61,807 nt of DNA. It comes from Candidatus Omnitrophota bacterium. Its GTDB lineage: Bacteria > Omnitrophota > Gorgyraeia > Gorgyraeales > Gorgyraeaceae. The notes under the pieces are model-generated. The model was not told where the DNA came from. It made no database searches and saw only the letters and a list, made by a program, of their open reading frames with translations. Below, piece after piece: positions 33,666-45,100 of the stretch (position 1 is its first letter; each line of letters opens with the position of its first letter). The stretch is from the NCBI GenBank assembly GCA_018819285.1, contig JAHJQM010000013.1:1-61807 (forward strand), in the 5' to 3' direction. The position numbers were made by a program, and so were the translations under genes.

Positions 33666-34600
33666 CTGGAGATAACTTTTTTTGCAGCTTTAACAATATC
33701 ATCTGCTGTCAGGCCGAAGAGTTTAAATAATTCTTTCGGATCTCCTGATTCTCCGAATCTATCTTTAACGCCTATGAACTCCATGGGCACTGGAAAACTT
33801 TGCGATAAAACCTCGCTCACAGCACTGCCCATTCCGCCAACTATAGTATGTTCTTCAGCAGTTACAATTGCGCCTGTTTCCTTAGCAGCTTTAATTATAA
33901 TATCTCTATCTATAGGCTTAATTGTATGGAGGTTTATAACCCTGGCTGAAATTTTTTCTTTTTTCAATGCTTCAGCCGCGCATAACGCTTCATATACTTC
34001 CACGCCGCAGGCTATGATCGTAACATCTAACCCGTCTTTTAATAGATTAGCTTTTCCGATCTGGAAAATATCTTCTTCCTTAGTTATAAGAGGAACGCCG
34101 CTTCTTCCCAGCCTGAGATACACGGGGCCTTCACGAGAAGCGCTGGCAATAGTAGCTTTTTTTGCTTCCAATGCATCACATGGAACTATAACAGCCATAT
34201 TAGGCAAAATCCTCATAAGGGCAATTTCTTCGTTTGCCTGGTGGGTAGGGCCGTCTTCGCCTACTGATATGCCGCCATGCGTTCCAACAATCTTCACATT
34301 TGTTTTCATGTACGCAAGAGAAACCCTTACCTGGTCCCACGCCCTTCCTGCGGCAAAAGCCCCGAATGTACACGCAAACGCCACCTTGCCTGATAACGCA
34401 AGGCCAGCAGCTGTGCCCATCATATCCTGCTCGCTCACGCCCATTGAAAAAAATCTTTCAGGAAATTTTTCTTTGAACCAAATGGCGCGTGTCGATTCTG
34501 TAAGATCTGCTGAAAGCACCACTATATCGTCTCTTGTCTGGCCCAACTCAACCAAGCCTTCGCCAAATCCATCTCTTGTAGGTTTCATCTTAATTTCCAT
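33659..34600 (-). CDS. Transketolase, C-terminal subunit
   Basis: A 313-residue half-enzyme carrying the pyrimidine-binding and C-terminal domains of transketolase. ADLTESTRAIWFKEKFPERFFSMGVSEQDMMGTAAGLALSG contains the catalytic Glu that activates thiamine diphosphate; GGISVGEDGPTHQANEEIALMR binds substrate phosphate. It starts immediately after the N-subunit stop. Two-gene transketolases are common in archaea and many anaerobes. Works in the non-oxidative pentose phosphate pathway. Confidence 0.94.
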   Translation of the reverse strand: MEIKMKPTRDGFGEGLVELGQTRDDIVVLSADLTESTRAIWFKEKFPERFFSMGVSEQDMMGTAAGLALSGKVAFACTFGAFAAGRAWDQVRVSLAYMKTNVKIVGTHGGISVGEDGPTHQANEEIALMRILPNMAVIVPCDALEAKKATIASASREGPVYLRLGRSGVPLITKEEDIFQIGKANLLKDGLDVTIIACGVEVYEALCAAEALKKEKISARVINLHTIKPIDRDIIIKAAKETGAIVTAEEHTIVGGMGSAVSEVLSQSFPVPMEFIGVKDRFGESGDPKELFKLFGLTADDIVKAAKKVISRK

Positions 34601-35428
34601 CTATCTCTCCGTTTCTAATTCTTTTATCGCCTTTTCCAGCTCTTCTTTATTAGGCGCCAACCCATGATATTTATTTTTATTTTCAAAAAATGAAACGCCT
34701 TTACCTTTCACAGTATGCGCAAGAATCATGCTCGGTTTTCCCTTTATCTTTTCTGCTTCATCATAAGCATCCATCACTTCTTTAATATTATGGCCGTCTA
34801 TCTCAAAAACCTCCCAGCCAAACGCCTGCCATTTTAGCTTCAAGGGCTCCAGACCTTTTACATCTTCAATTCTTCCATCTATCTGAAATTTATTGTAATC
34901 GATTATGCCGCATACGCTATCCAATTTATAATGAGCGCTGGTCAATGCTGCCTCCCACACCTGGCCTTCATCCAGTTCTCCGTCGCCCATCAGGCAATAT
35001 ATGCGTTTCGGATCTTTATTCAGCCTTGCGCCTAAGCTAAAGCCATTAGCAATAGAAAGCCCCTGACCCAAAGAACCACTTGATATCTCAACGCCCGGTA
35101 AACCTCTTTGAGGATGGCCCTGAAGCCTTGTGCCGATTTTCCTTAAAGTACAAAGTTCATCCTTGTTGAAAAAATTCATATGCGCAAGCACTGCATATAA
35201 TGCAGGACAGCCATGGCCTTTTGAAAGCACAAATATATCGCGCGTGTTACAGAGTGGTTTATCAGGTTCACATCTGAACTTATAAAAATATAAACCTACC
35301 ACAAGCTCCACCATTGACAAAGATCCGCCTGTATGGCCTGAGCCGGCGCAATTAAGCATCTTTACAATTTCTATTCTTACCTCTTTTGCAATTCTTTTTA
35401 GCTCATTGATATCAGGTTGTTTTACCAT
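34601..35428 (-). CDS. Transketolase, N-terminal subunit
   Basis: A 275-residue half-enzyme holding the thiamine diphosphate phosphate-binding domain: CAGSGHTGGSLSMVELV, SKGHGCPALYAVLA, GSLGQGLSIANGFSLGA and the GDG...N motif GDGELDEGQVWEAALTSAHY followed by IDYN. It needs the C-subunit encoded next. It follows the TPR lipoprotein gene by nine bases. Confidence 0.94.
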   Translation of the reverse strand: MVKQPDINELKRIAKEVRIEIVKMLNCAGSGHTGGSLSMVELVVGLYFYKFRCEPDKPLCNTRDIFVLSKGHGCPALYAVLAHMNFFNKDELCTLRKIGTRLQGHPQRGLPGVEISSGSLGQGLSIANGFSLGARLNKDPKRIYCLMGDGELDEGQVWEAALTSAHYKLDSVCGIIDYNKFQIDGRIEDVKGLEPLKLKWQAFGWEVFEIDGHNIKEVMDAYDEAEKIKGKPSMILAHTVKGKGVSFFENKNKYHGLAPNKEELEKAIKELETER

Positions 35429-35437
35429 AGCCGTCCT

Positions 35438-36982
35438 TTATTTTGGATTTTTTAATAGCGAGTCCAGTTTTTCCTTTACCTTTTTATCCTCTTTCAATGC
35501 CACTGATTTAGCCCACGCTTCTTTTGCCTTGTCTAAACTGCCTATCTTAAAATACGCTTCTCCTAGATGGTCATAAACAACAGGGTCTTCGCCTATTATT
35601 TCCTTAGCCTTCTCGAGCTCTAACCTGGCTTTTTCAAACATACCCTTTTTAAAATAAACCCACCCAAGGCTGTCTATATAAGCTCCATTGTCAGGACTTA
35701 GCTTAAGCGCCTTTTTTATAAGTCTTTCGGCCTCATCAAGATTTTTTTCTTCATCCGCATATATGTAACCTAGATAATTTAATACCTCAGGGTCTTCCGG
35801 GTCTAATTCTATAGAACGCTTCAGCCTAAGTATAGATTCCTCTTTCTGGCCTATTTCTTCCAATACAGCTCCTAAATAAAAATGCGCCTTTGGATTAAAC
35901 GGATCTATCTCTATGCTTTTTTTGTATCCCTCTATTGCTTGAATCTTATCACCTTTTCCAGAATAACAAAATGCTATAGCAAGGTACACATCAGCCTGCC
36001 TTTTTTCTAGAACGAGCGCTTTTTTTAAAATAGCTATTGCCTGGTCCATGTTTTTCATTGCAATATATATATAACTTAATTGAATGTAGGCATTCACGTC
36101 TTCCGGATCAATGCTGATCGCTTTTTCATATTGTTTTACTGCCTCTTCCTTTTCATTCATCTCAAAATAAAGCTGACCTAATTGATGATACACTCTGATG
36201 TTAGAGGGGTCTAATTCGAGCGATTTTTTATAATATAAAAGCGCCTGGTCTTTTTTATTCTGGATTTCAAAAAGTACCGCAAGGCCAAGGCAAGCTTCTA
36301 AATAATCCGGCTTTAACTCAACTGCCTTCTCTAGCGCCTTTATGGCTTCATCAACCCTGCCCGCCCTTGCATAAACTATGCCAAGATTAAAATGTATCAC
36401 AGGAGAATCTTTTTTTTCTATGGCAAGGCTTTCGTATATCTTAATGGCCCTCTCCATATCCTGGCCGACCATATAAAGATCAGCCAAAGATGTCAAGGTT
36501 GCCAGGTCATCCGGCTCTGATTTTAATATCTCTTCATATTCTTTTGTCGCCTCATTAAATTTTTTCTGAGAGGTATATATAAGGGCCAGGAGAAATCTGG
36601 ATTTGGTATCTTTTTTATCAACATCTTTTGCTTTCTCTAGCGCCATTATAGCAGAATCAAGCTGGCCTGATTTTATAAGACTGGCTCCTAATCTATAATA
36701 AAGAGGCGCTGCGTTAGGATCTAACTGGATTGCGGCCTTGTATTCCTCTATGGCTTCGCTAGTCTTACCCTCATTATCATATATCATGCCTGTTGAATAA
36801 TGAGCATATGCTTTTGAAGACAATGTGGGCGTATCTTTTTTTCTAGTTAAATTTAGAACCTTTTCTCTAGGGTTTTTGGCAACGGGGAGATTTTTTCTGG
36901 CAGGCTTTGTAGATGCGCACCCTGTTAGATTAGAAACAAATATGGCCAAAAAAATTATTGTAAGAAAATATCTAGGGGACAT
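35438..36982 (-). CDS. TPR-repeat lipoprotein
   Basis: A 514-residue protein with a lipoprotein signal (lipobox NLTGC, Cys at about 22) and about twelve tandem tetratricopeptide repeats from residue 58 to 500 (for example AIEEYKAAIQLDPNAAPLYYRLG, QYEKAISIDPEDVNAYIQLSYIY). It is anchored in the membrane and likely a scaffold for envelope protein assembly. No clear ribosome-binding site lies before the ATG; a palindrome (37000-37030) is 18 bases upstream. Confidence 0.9.
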   Translation of the reverse strand: MSPRYFLTIIFLAIFVSNLTGCASTKPARKNLPVAKNPREKVLNLTRKKDTPTLSSKAYAHYSTGMIYDNEGKTSEAIEEYKAAIQLDPNAAPLYYRLGASLIKSGQLDSAIMALEKAKDVDKKDTKSRFLLALIYTSQKKFNEATKEYEEILKSEPDDLATLTSLADLYMVGQDMERAIKIYESLAIEKKDSPVIHFNLGIVYARAGRVDEAIKALEKAVELKPDYLEACLGLAVLFEIQNKKDQALLYYKKSLELDPSNIRVYHQLGQLYFEMNEKEEAVKQYEKAISIDPEDVNAYIQLSYIYIAMKNMDQAIAILKKALVLEKRQADVYLAIAFCYSGKGDKIQAIEGYKKSIEIDPFNPKAHFYLGAVLEEIGQKEESILRLKRSIELDPEDPEVLNYLGYIYADEEKNLDEAERLIKKALKLSPDNGAYIDSLGWVYFKKGMFEKARLELEKAKEIIGEDPVVYDHLGEAYFKIGSLDKAKEAWAKSVALKEDKKVKEKLDSLLKNPK

Positions 36983-36999
36983 TTCAATGTTGTAGAATT

Positions 37000-37030
37000 T
37001 GTGGTGGCGGGTTTGAAACCCGCCACCACA
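37000..37030. repeat. Perfect 31-bp palindrome
   Basis: Arms of 15 bp (37000-37014, 37016-37030) around one base; core GGTGGCGGGTTT. Much more GC-rich than its surroundings. It lies between the mS38-like gene and the TPR gene, without a U-tract. A different sequence from families A-C but the same architecture. Confidence 0.8.
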
Positions 37031-37037
37031 TGATAGA

Positions 37038-37133
37038 TTACCACAGCTTCTTTTTATGTCTATCTCTTCGCAGTCTTTTCTTTCTTTTATGTCTTGCTAT
37101 CTTCTTTCTCTTTCTTTTTCTGCCGCAAGGCAT
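37038..37133 (-). CDS. AURKAIP1/COX24 (mS38)-like mini ribosomal protein, 31 aa
   Basis: A 31-codon frame after GGAGG: MPCGRKRKRKKIARHKRKKR followed by LRRDRHKKKLW. The K/R-rich pattern R-K-R-K-x-K-x-x-x-H-K-R-K-K-R-x-R-x-x-R-H-K matches the bacterial AURKAIP1/COX24 domain, related to mitochondrial mS38, a small-subunit ribosomal protein. It lies between hisG and the TPR gene. Confidence 0.85.
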   Translation of the reverse strand: MPCGRKRKRKKIARHKRKKRLRRDRHKKKLW

Positions 37134-37173
37134 GTTTACCTCCGACTTGTTCGACTCCATGAGTCAAAAATAG

Positions 37174-38046
37174 TTAATATATCACCTTATTTAATGGGTA
37201 CTCTATTATCCCCTGCGCTCCGTTTTGTTTAAGTTTCGGTATAAGGTTTCTTACCACTGACTCATCTATAATGGTCTCTATCGCGCACCAGCCTTTTTTA
37301 GAAAGATGTGACACTGTAGGGTTTTTAATTGCCGGAAGGATTGATATTATTTTATTAACATTTTTTTCTTCCACGTTCATTTTAAGCCCTACCTTTTCTT
37401 CGGCAAGTATCGCGCCCTGTAAAAGAAGCGCTATGTTTTCTATCTTTTCTTTTTTCCAGGGATTCTTCCACGATAATTTATTTGCAATAATCAAAGTTGT
37501 AGATTCGCATATGATGTCCACAATCCTGAGATTGTTTGCTTTCAAGCTTGCGCCTGTTTCAGTGAGTTCTACTATCCCGTCCACCAACCCTGCGCCAACC
37601 TTTGCTTCAGTAGCGCCCCAGCTAAACTCTATATCCGCGCTAACCTTTTTTTTCTTAAAATATCCCTCTGTAGCGTTCACCAGCTCTGTAGCGACTCTCT
37701 TGCCCTTAAAGTCTTCTGGTATTTTTATCTTTGAATCATTCGGAACGCAAAGGACCCAGCGGACAGGTCTTAGGCCCTGCTTGCCATATATAAGTTCGCA
37801 TACCTCTACTACATCCCTTCCGCTTTCAATAGTCCAGTCCCTGCCTGTAATCCCGCAGTCAAGAGCCCCGTCAGAAACATAACGCGCCATCTCCTGCGCT
37901 CTTAAAAGAAATGGAGATATATCCTCGTCATCTATTGAAGGGAAATAGCTTCTAGACCCTATATTTATAGTAAAGCCGGCTTTTTTAAACATCTTTACAG
38001 TAGCTTCCTCTAGACTTCCTTTAGGCAGTCCGAATTTCAGTTTCAT
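37174..38046 (-). CDS. hisG: ATP phosphoribosyltransferase (long form)
   Basis: A 290-residue HisG, first enzyme of histidine synthesis. The ATG at 38046 is chosen because the -10 box (38077-38082) overlaps the longer reading frame, so upstream ATGs are not transcribed or sit at the start point; AAAAAGGCG precedes it. KFGLPKGSLEEATVKMF, ALDCGITGRDWT, the PRPP run GIVELTETGASLKANNLRIVD and a C-terminal PII-like regulatory domain (about 205-290) show the long, histidine-inhibited type. No other his genes are in the window. Confidence 0.94.
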   Translation of the reverse strand: MKLKFGLPKGSLEEATVKMFKKAGFTINIGSRSYFPSIDDEDISPFLLRAQEMARYVSDGALDCGITGRDWTIESGRDVVEVCELIYGKQGLRPVRWVLCVPNDSKIKIPEDFKGKRVATELVNATEGYFKKKKVSADIEFSWGATEAKVGAGLVDGIVELTETGASLKANNLRIVDIICESTTLIIANKLSWKNPWKKEKIENIALLLQGAILAEEKVGLKMNVEEKNVNKIISILPAIKNPTVSHLSKKGWCAIETIIDESVVRNLIPKLKQNGAQGIIEYPLNKVIY

Positions 38047-38076
38047 GTCTAACGCCTTTTTGTTCATAGTGGAGTT

Positions 38077-38105
38077 ATTATACAATTCAGGGGAAATTTT
38101 GTAAA
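38077..38105 (-). promoter_or_regulatory. Promoter of hisG and the genes that follow
   Basis: TTTACA (38105-38100) and consensus TATAAT (38082-38077) on the minus strand, spacer 17 bp. It probably drives hisG through spoVG and tRNA-Gln, as no other strong promoter was seen between. Confidence 0.7.
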
Positions 38106-38115
38106 GAGAATTTTC

Positions 38116-38152
38116 TTATAGGCATGGGCAGCACATTGCGCTGTCCCTATAA
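38116..38152. repeat. Imperfect palindrome after the beta-barrel gene
   Basis: TATAGG...GGGCAGC and GCGCTGTCCCTATA form a nested hairpin with mismatches just after the stop of the outer-membrane gene. It lacks a U-tract. It could be a decayed member of the palindromic elements or a transcript-stabilising hairpin. Confidence 0.5.
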
Positions 38153-38164
38153 TGACGGAAACAA

Positions 38165-38971
38165 TTAGTATTCTACTGCAAAACTAATGCCAAATTCCTT
38201 TGAATTATTTTTAGGTTCGAGCCAAGTTGTGCCTCCTGGATCTGTGGTATATTTTGAATCTTTGATGTTCCAGTATCTGAAAAATGGCTCTATTATAAAA
38301 TCCATTGTCTCGCCTTTCTTTTTAAACATGACAGAACCTCTATAGCCATAGCCTTTATCTTGATCATTTTCAATATCATAATATCCAGGTATAGAGCCCA
38401 GGTGGCTTTCGACATTCCCGTCCCAGAACTTATCATATTCCAATCTTAATTTCACATTCCATCCATTTTCAAATGTAGTAGTTACGTCTACGCCTATGGG
38501 GCTATATAAATAACTGATATTTCTATCGTAACCACGGGCGCCTGTTGTAGAGCTTCTCCCCCCCATATTATCATTTAAATGTCTAAAACCTATCCCAACA
38601 TAAGGAGTAATTGCTAATGTTTCTGATACATAAAAATCATAACCTGCCAGGCCCCTCACTTCCCACATATTATCATCTATATTGTTAAGGGTGCCGGAGG
38701 ACCCTGAGCTATAATCTACGCTTCCAAGGCTAGCCCGAGCTTCAATGCCCAGCATATAATTATAGTTACGATACCCCATTGCGCATGTTATTCCATACAT
38801 AAAGCCTTTTTCTTTCATTACCCCAGGTTCTTTATAAGTAATATAGGATGTTTCAAGGCCTATCTCCACCCCTAAATCCTTGCCAAAGACTTGTGGAGCT
38901 TCCAGGTCTGCAAAACCATTGCCTGTTAAAAGCAATATCCAGAATATTGTAATAAATGCAATTCTTTTCAT
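38165..38971 (-). CDS. Outer-membrane beta-barrel protein
   Basis: A 268-residue protein with a signal peptide (MKRIAFITIFWILLLTGNGFA) and repeated amphipathic strands of alternating polar/aromatic residues (YGITCAMGYRNYNYMLGIEARASLG, TPYVGIGFRHLND, WNVKLRLEYDKFW, MDFIIEPFFRYW). It ends in SFAVEY, an aromatic C-terminal strand typical of barrels inserted by Bam. About 8-10 strands. It implies a two-membrane cell. Function unknown. Confidence 0.8.
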   Translation of the reverse strand: MKRIAFITIFWILLLTGNGFADLEAPQVFGKDLGVEIGLETSYITYKEPGVMKEKGFMYGITCAMGYRNYNYMLGIEARASLGSVDYSSGSSGTLNNIDDNMWEVRGLAGYDFYVSETLAITPYVGIGFRHLNDNMGGRSSTTGARGYDRNISYLYSPIGVDVTTTFENGWNVKLRLEYDKFWDGNVESHLGSIPGYYDIENDQDKGYGYRGSVMFKKKGETMDFIIEPFFRYWNIKDSKYTTDPGGTTWLEPKNNSKEFGISFAVEY

Positions 38972-39101
38972 TTTCGCCTCAATTAAGCTGTGTAAAAGAG
39001 TATATCATATGATGTTAAATCGTCAAGGCAGGCAAAAACTTTCAAAAAAGATATTTTTGAGGTGGACAATTTGTCAATGCTGTTTATAATTTGACCAATG
39101 A

Positions 39102-42100
39102 TTAGATGGCAGAACGCAGGACTTGCTGACCATCACCTATAGTCTCAGTAAAACGTTTCTCAGGAACAGAAATTACGTCGCCTTTCTTTACAAAACATAT
39201 GACGCCTTCTCCGTATTCTAACTCTAACCCTGCATCTTTGAATGCATTAGGTCTTTTTACATAACACATATATGCAGCGTCTAATATAAGTCTTTCTGTA
39301 AATGCAGCTAAGGTCAAAGCATAGCCTATAGATATCATCATAGTAGTGTTTTTATCTTTTGCTGTTTCAAAAAATTCACGATCTGTATTGCCTAAATCTA
39401 ATCCTATAGAAGATGGGTGGTTAGATATTACTTTTATTCTATCAAAAGCCAGATATTGGCCTAAAAATTCTTTTTCTTTAATTTTAGGTTCTTCTAATAA
39501 TAGTTTTAGGTCTACTATGTCGTAGTTGTCGTCTAAAGGTGCTGGATTAACTGCGAGAACTACTTTATACCCCAATTTTAAAACCTCTCTGGCTAATACA
39601 AGCATATATACAACCTCTCCGGCATTATTGAGATTAAATAATACAGTCTTGTCCCACCTTTCTGGCTCTGGCGTTTTTAATAAACGATCAACAATATCTT
39701 TTGTTCCATCCATTTTTATATGACCAACATCATTTATCAAATCCAATAGTTTGCCTGTCTTCATCCCGTCTGATATGGGGCTTAAAATAAGATTAAAATT
39801 TTGCTCTATTGGATTTTTTTCGTTTCCGTCATTTTTGTCAAATATACTAATATTAGATAAAGTAGCTACTTTTATTGCCAATTCCAAGCGTTTGGCAGAA
39901 TCAGGCGTCTTATCCAATGTTTCAATTAAATCCCGCGTGAAAAATAATGCCTCTTCGTCTGCTTTTTTCTTCTCTATCTGAAATGGCGATCTTGCATACA
40001 CCCATATAATTTGCCATATCAATACTTGAACTTCGCGCAATGTGAGATTATCAACCATTGAGCTGTCCATTATCATAGTGATGGTATCTAATATTTTACT
40101 CTTTAATTTATCATCAATAACCCTGTCCTCGTTAAATTCTACAAGCAGATTTTGCGCTTTATCAATACTTAATGCTACATGTTGAAGCAATATATCAATC
40201 AAATACCCGTGTTGTTTTCTGATTTCAGCAAAAGTCAGATGATTCTGTTTTTCTTTTCCTGCTAGGATACTGTATCGTGACGATTTTGCATCTTTGCGTT
40301 TCACTCTCACTCCTATTATACCTTTCTCTCCTTTTTCTAACTCAGGATTAATAATAAAACCTGTCGACTCGCTTCCTTCAGGGACAGCTGCGTAAGTATA
40401 CACCTCCTCGTCTAACAATGCTTCTACCCCAGCAATATTAAGGCCTGGATGGAATATGCAATCTGATGCATTCAGCCTTGCTAATTGAACGCCTTCCGAC
40501 ACCTCTGAATCAATAAGACAGGTATATGACCCTATTTTTGCGTTTTTCCTGATTTTTGTAGCTCCATCTAATATTACATTTGATCCAATAACTACGCCGG
40601 AATCTATTTCAACACCTTTATCAATATAAATAGTTGAAGGATCTCCTGTTATCTTAACCCCTTTAGCTTCTAAGCTTTTTCTACGAGATTTATGTATAGA
40701 AAGAGGCTCTAATTCCAATTTTATAATTTCTTCTGGTTGTAAAATAGGCGTCATTGGCATACGACGAAAACGTCTTTGTTTTCCTTGGTCATCAATATCT
40801 ACTGTCCTTCTTGTAACTATTTCTCCGTCCTTAATTTCTGCTGAAATAATTTTAGAATCTGTGATAACGCACTTTTCCCCAATTTCAGCCCCGCTTCTAA
40901 TTATCACATCTCCATCTTCAGCTCTTATATGGCTTTCTGCTCCTATTTTTACCTTTCCTAAATAGATAGGGCCTTTTGAAGCATCTAATATGATATTGTC
41001 TCCATCAAAACATTCCATGAAATCATCCGGCTTCCTAATCTCTTCAACATAGAGATGAATATTTCCTGAATTTTGGATTGTTATTTGCCTACCGCTTGCT
41101 TTTAAAGCGGAAATAAATTCTGGATGATTTATTAAATGTATGGTTTCAATATCAATATCTTCCTTTTCTTCTATAATTTTTTCTTTTTCAGGCGGATTAA
41201 CTAATAATAAAGCTGAATGTTTAGGAACTGTTGTAAAATCTAATACCTTTTCAGGTTCTTTAGATGTTAGGATATGCACAAAAGGCTTAGACCATTTTCC
41301 CTGCCACAAGCTCTCCGCATTTCCCTGGCCTTTAGCTATCACGCATACAGTGTTCTTATTGCTATACTCTTTTAAAAAATCGCTGCCTGGTTCAATATCT
41401 GAAACTGATGTGCCAAATATCTTTGATCCTGATGATATCACTTTAAGCCTTGAGGGGTTATATCTTTTGAAATAGCCCATCTCACGCATTCTAGCAACTA
41501 AGCCGCTTGTATCTTTCTTAGTCATATCATTAATCACATTGACATCTCGGCTGGCAATGACAACATTAAAACCAAGCCCTAATAAATACTCCGCTAACAG
41601 CATATCGAACACCACTTCTCCAGCGTTATCAGTCAATATAATTATCTCTGGACGTTCGTTATCATTGATCTTTTGAGAACTGTTATCTGGGTTTTCTTTC
41701 CATCCTTTTTCTTTCTTTTTTATCTCAAATTCTAAATACGCAGTCGCTACTATCTCAAAAAATTCATTGATATGATTTTTTTGAAAATCTTTTACTATCA
41801 TTTCCCCTATTTTATCAATAAGCCATTTAGATTCATCAAAACCTTGTTCCTGGGCTTCCTTTTGAAAACGCGGATCTCCTAAATCCATAGCATTTACTGC
41901 AGCGCAGATTAAAGAAAGCCTGGACAATGAATTATGCATCGATAATAATACAAGCAAATGCCTCGAAATTTCTGCCTTGAGAAAATTATTTTCATATCTA
42001 TCCAAAACTTCTTTAACTATCGGGATAGTTTTCTTCCCTTTTAAGTAAGCTTTAAAAAGCTCCATGGTATTCAGTCGGATGCCTTCAGCATATAAGCCAA

Positions 42101-45100
42101 TCAGAGAGCCCTCTAGCGTTTCTCCTGGGCCTGTTTCAGGAATATCCCAGTGTAAAATATGAGCAAAGCTATTATAAAATTTAGGGAATATTTTAAGCGC
42201 TGCCTCTGTTGCTCTGTCTTTTTCTTTCTTATAAAAATCAGCCTCTCCAAATATTTCCTGTCTTAATCTTTCAGCTACATAATATATAACAAATGTAGGC
42301 TTGCTGGCGTAAGTTGGTTCATAAACTATTGCAAATATCTCTGTATAAAAATGAATCATATCGTTATAAAATAAAACATCCTTATCTGGAGATGTTTTAT
42401 ATTGCAAGGCCATTAATTGATTAATTGTTATATGCATTGCGTTTTCAAAATTTCGAGCCAAGATGTCCCTGTCCTTACATGTTTTAACAAGAGGTATTTC
42501 CTGACGCAAAGTTTGAAAGGCCATGTCTAACTCAGCAAGTATTGTTTTAACTGCCTCTGGGTTGGAGCGTAAAGCGCTAAAGGTTTCTATAAAATTTGCC
42601 TCATTTAAATCTTTTACGTCAGCAGGAAGCTCCTCAGGATTAGAGAATGAGTCTATAATACGCTTACGCACTTTCCATAATTCTTTAAGATTTTTTTCGG
42701 ACAAAAATTCATCAACAAATTGACCGCCATGCTCTTCTCTGAATGCTTCAGGCATGACTTTTCTCTGGGCTTCAGTCAGGCTTCTTGCCATTTTTATATA
42801 GCTTTCTATAAATAAATCTACTAGGGCCTGTTCTTTTAATCCAAGGTTTAATAGATATTTGTCTTTTAAATAATAACCCCGTACATTGCGCGGCAAAAAT
42901 GTCCAATGGCCGCTTCTCATGATATCAAGTATGCCTGACTGCGTATAAGGAAAAAAGCGCGTGCCCCATATCTCCCTACCAATTGGGTGTTCGTTGGTAA
43001 ACCGTTCTAAATTCAGCAAATGATAACCTTTTTTCCGCTTAATAGTTAATTTTGTTACACTGCTAGTTCTAGAAAGGTCTTCCAATATACGCTTCAAAAG
43101 GCCTTCTGGAATCTCAGCTTTAAGTTCCTCTGACATTTGCTTTCTTATCTCGTCAAAAGTAACAAATATACCTTCTATAAATGTGTCTTTTAAAAAATGT
43201 AAAAATCTTTCTTGTATTTCAGCTGATATTGGCAGCGCATAACTATTTATGTCTAGTTCATTCAAAGCAGGCTCTTTGTAATAAGAGCCTAAAATAGTTG
43301 TGAATTTTGCGCGCTCTTTGTCTCTGCCATCTGCCCATTTGGCTTCTATTAATGTGTCTCCTACGCCTTCATCGTAAACATTAACTATATTTGTAGGATT
43401 GCCAGGGTCTTTCTGCTGCGCCCACTTCGTCAGTTCATCTACATTGTCAATATTTGCCTCTATTCTGTCTGCATTAGCCAAAGTATCTTGATTAATCTTT
43501 ACGGCCCCTAAAATAACTTTTACATTTACGCTTGCCTCGGATTGGATTGTTGTGCTTATCCTCTTAGATATATCATCTGCTAATATTTCAAGATTAGAAA
43601 ACGCGGGAAGTCCTTTCGATTTCTCGTCTTCAAGTATCTTATAGAGCTGCTCTGCTTCAGCATATATAACCCTATCTCCTCTTGAATGATCTGGCTCATC
43701 TTGGGCATATTCATTTATTATTTTAAAACCATTTCCATTTATCCATCTTTGTCTTAAAATATCATCTATTGTTTTACCTGTTTTTTCTGCCTCTCCTATT
43801 AATCTGTCTATCCTTTCTTTCATTTCCCCATAAGGCTCATATACAAGTTCTATCTTCATAAGAATAACTGAGCTATCTTGTAATTTAGTGACTATATAAA
43901 AATTATCTGGCGGGCCTCTTACTAACACTGTAGTACCTATAAATACTGTGGACATCTGCTGGAGCGTGTGCAAAAGCCACTCTCTCTTCACAACAGGATA
44001 ATTTTCTTCGATTTGATTAAAATATAAATTAAGGCCTTTTTCATTGTAACTTTTAGCTATAGCTTTGCGATCATCAGTAGATAGTTTATTAGCTGAAGGT
44101 TGATTTATTTCTTTATCAAAATTATCATGCTCTATCAAGAGGTCTTCTGTTGCGCCATGCAATCCAAGCTCATCTTTAGCTATGGCTTTTATATATTCTC
44201 CGTGTCTAAGAGCTTTTCCGAAATCAGAATGAATAGTTTCTTTTGAGACATTTTTTAATTTTACTATACCAAAATTTATACGCGGGCTTTGCATTATTAT
44301 CGGCTTTTTGGTGTTATCTTGTATTATAGTAATATCGAGTCTATTTTGTTTTAAAGTATCGTTTAGCATATTCAGCACCTCGCTACAGGCCTCATTTAAA
44401 TCATGTGAATGCTTTTTAGTTCTATCAAACACCAAGAAGAAGCCATCTCTTTCTTTATACACTCCTTCAAGAGAACGTATATTTTTGTTCAACACATCAT
44501 ACGCTTCTGTAAAATTTTTGTCATTTACGCCATTTATTTTAACAAAGCCGTAACGATCAGATATAAACTCCGAAATTGTATACTGAAGCTCTAATCTTAT
44601 ATTATTAACTTGTGTTGGGGTTAGGCTAGAGGGAAGCACTATTATTGATTCGTCTCCGCCTGACCTGACAATGCCGCCTCCATATTTACTTAAGACCATA
44701 TCAGATATATCGATTGCTGAAAAAATAAGCTTGGTAACAATCTCCATTGTAAATGCTTTATTTAAAACAGATGTTTTAAACATATCTCCATAAGCTATAT
44801 AACACTCCAGGTCTTTTTCTATAAACTCCAGCACCGCTTCCACATTCCGGCCTGGTAAAATACTGGAAAAACCTAATCTGTTTTCTCTATACTGTTTGAT
44901 ATTTTCTTGAGCTGATTCAGTTAATCTAATAAGCTTTTCAAATCTTTCTTCAATAATCTTTTTGTCTTTAAGATACGCGATAAGTCCTTCTAAATTTACA
45001 TCAACTGCTTTGCATAATTCCACAATCCTCTTTGCATCTATCTGACTGAATTCCCATTCTATGTCTTTCCCATGTTTACCAGTAAACTCATGCCTTAATT

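Noticed and set aside
33774-34667. 297-codon open frame on the plus strand
   Set aside because: It is antisense to the transketolase subunits, with low-complexity Ser/Ala/Ile composition typical of shadow frames.
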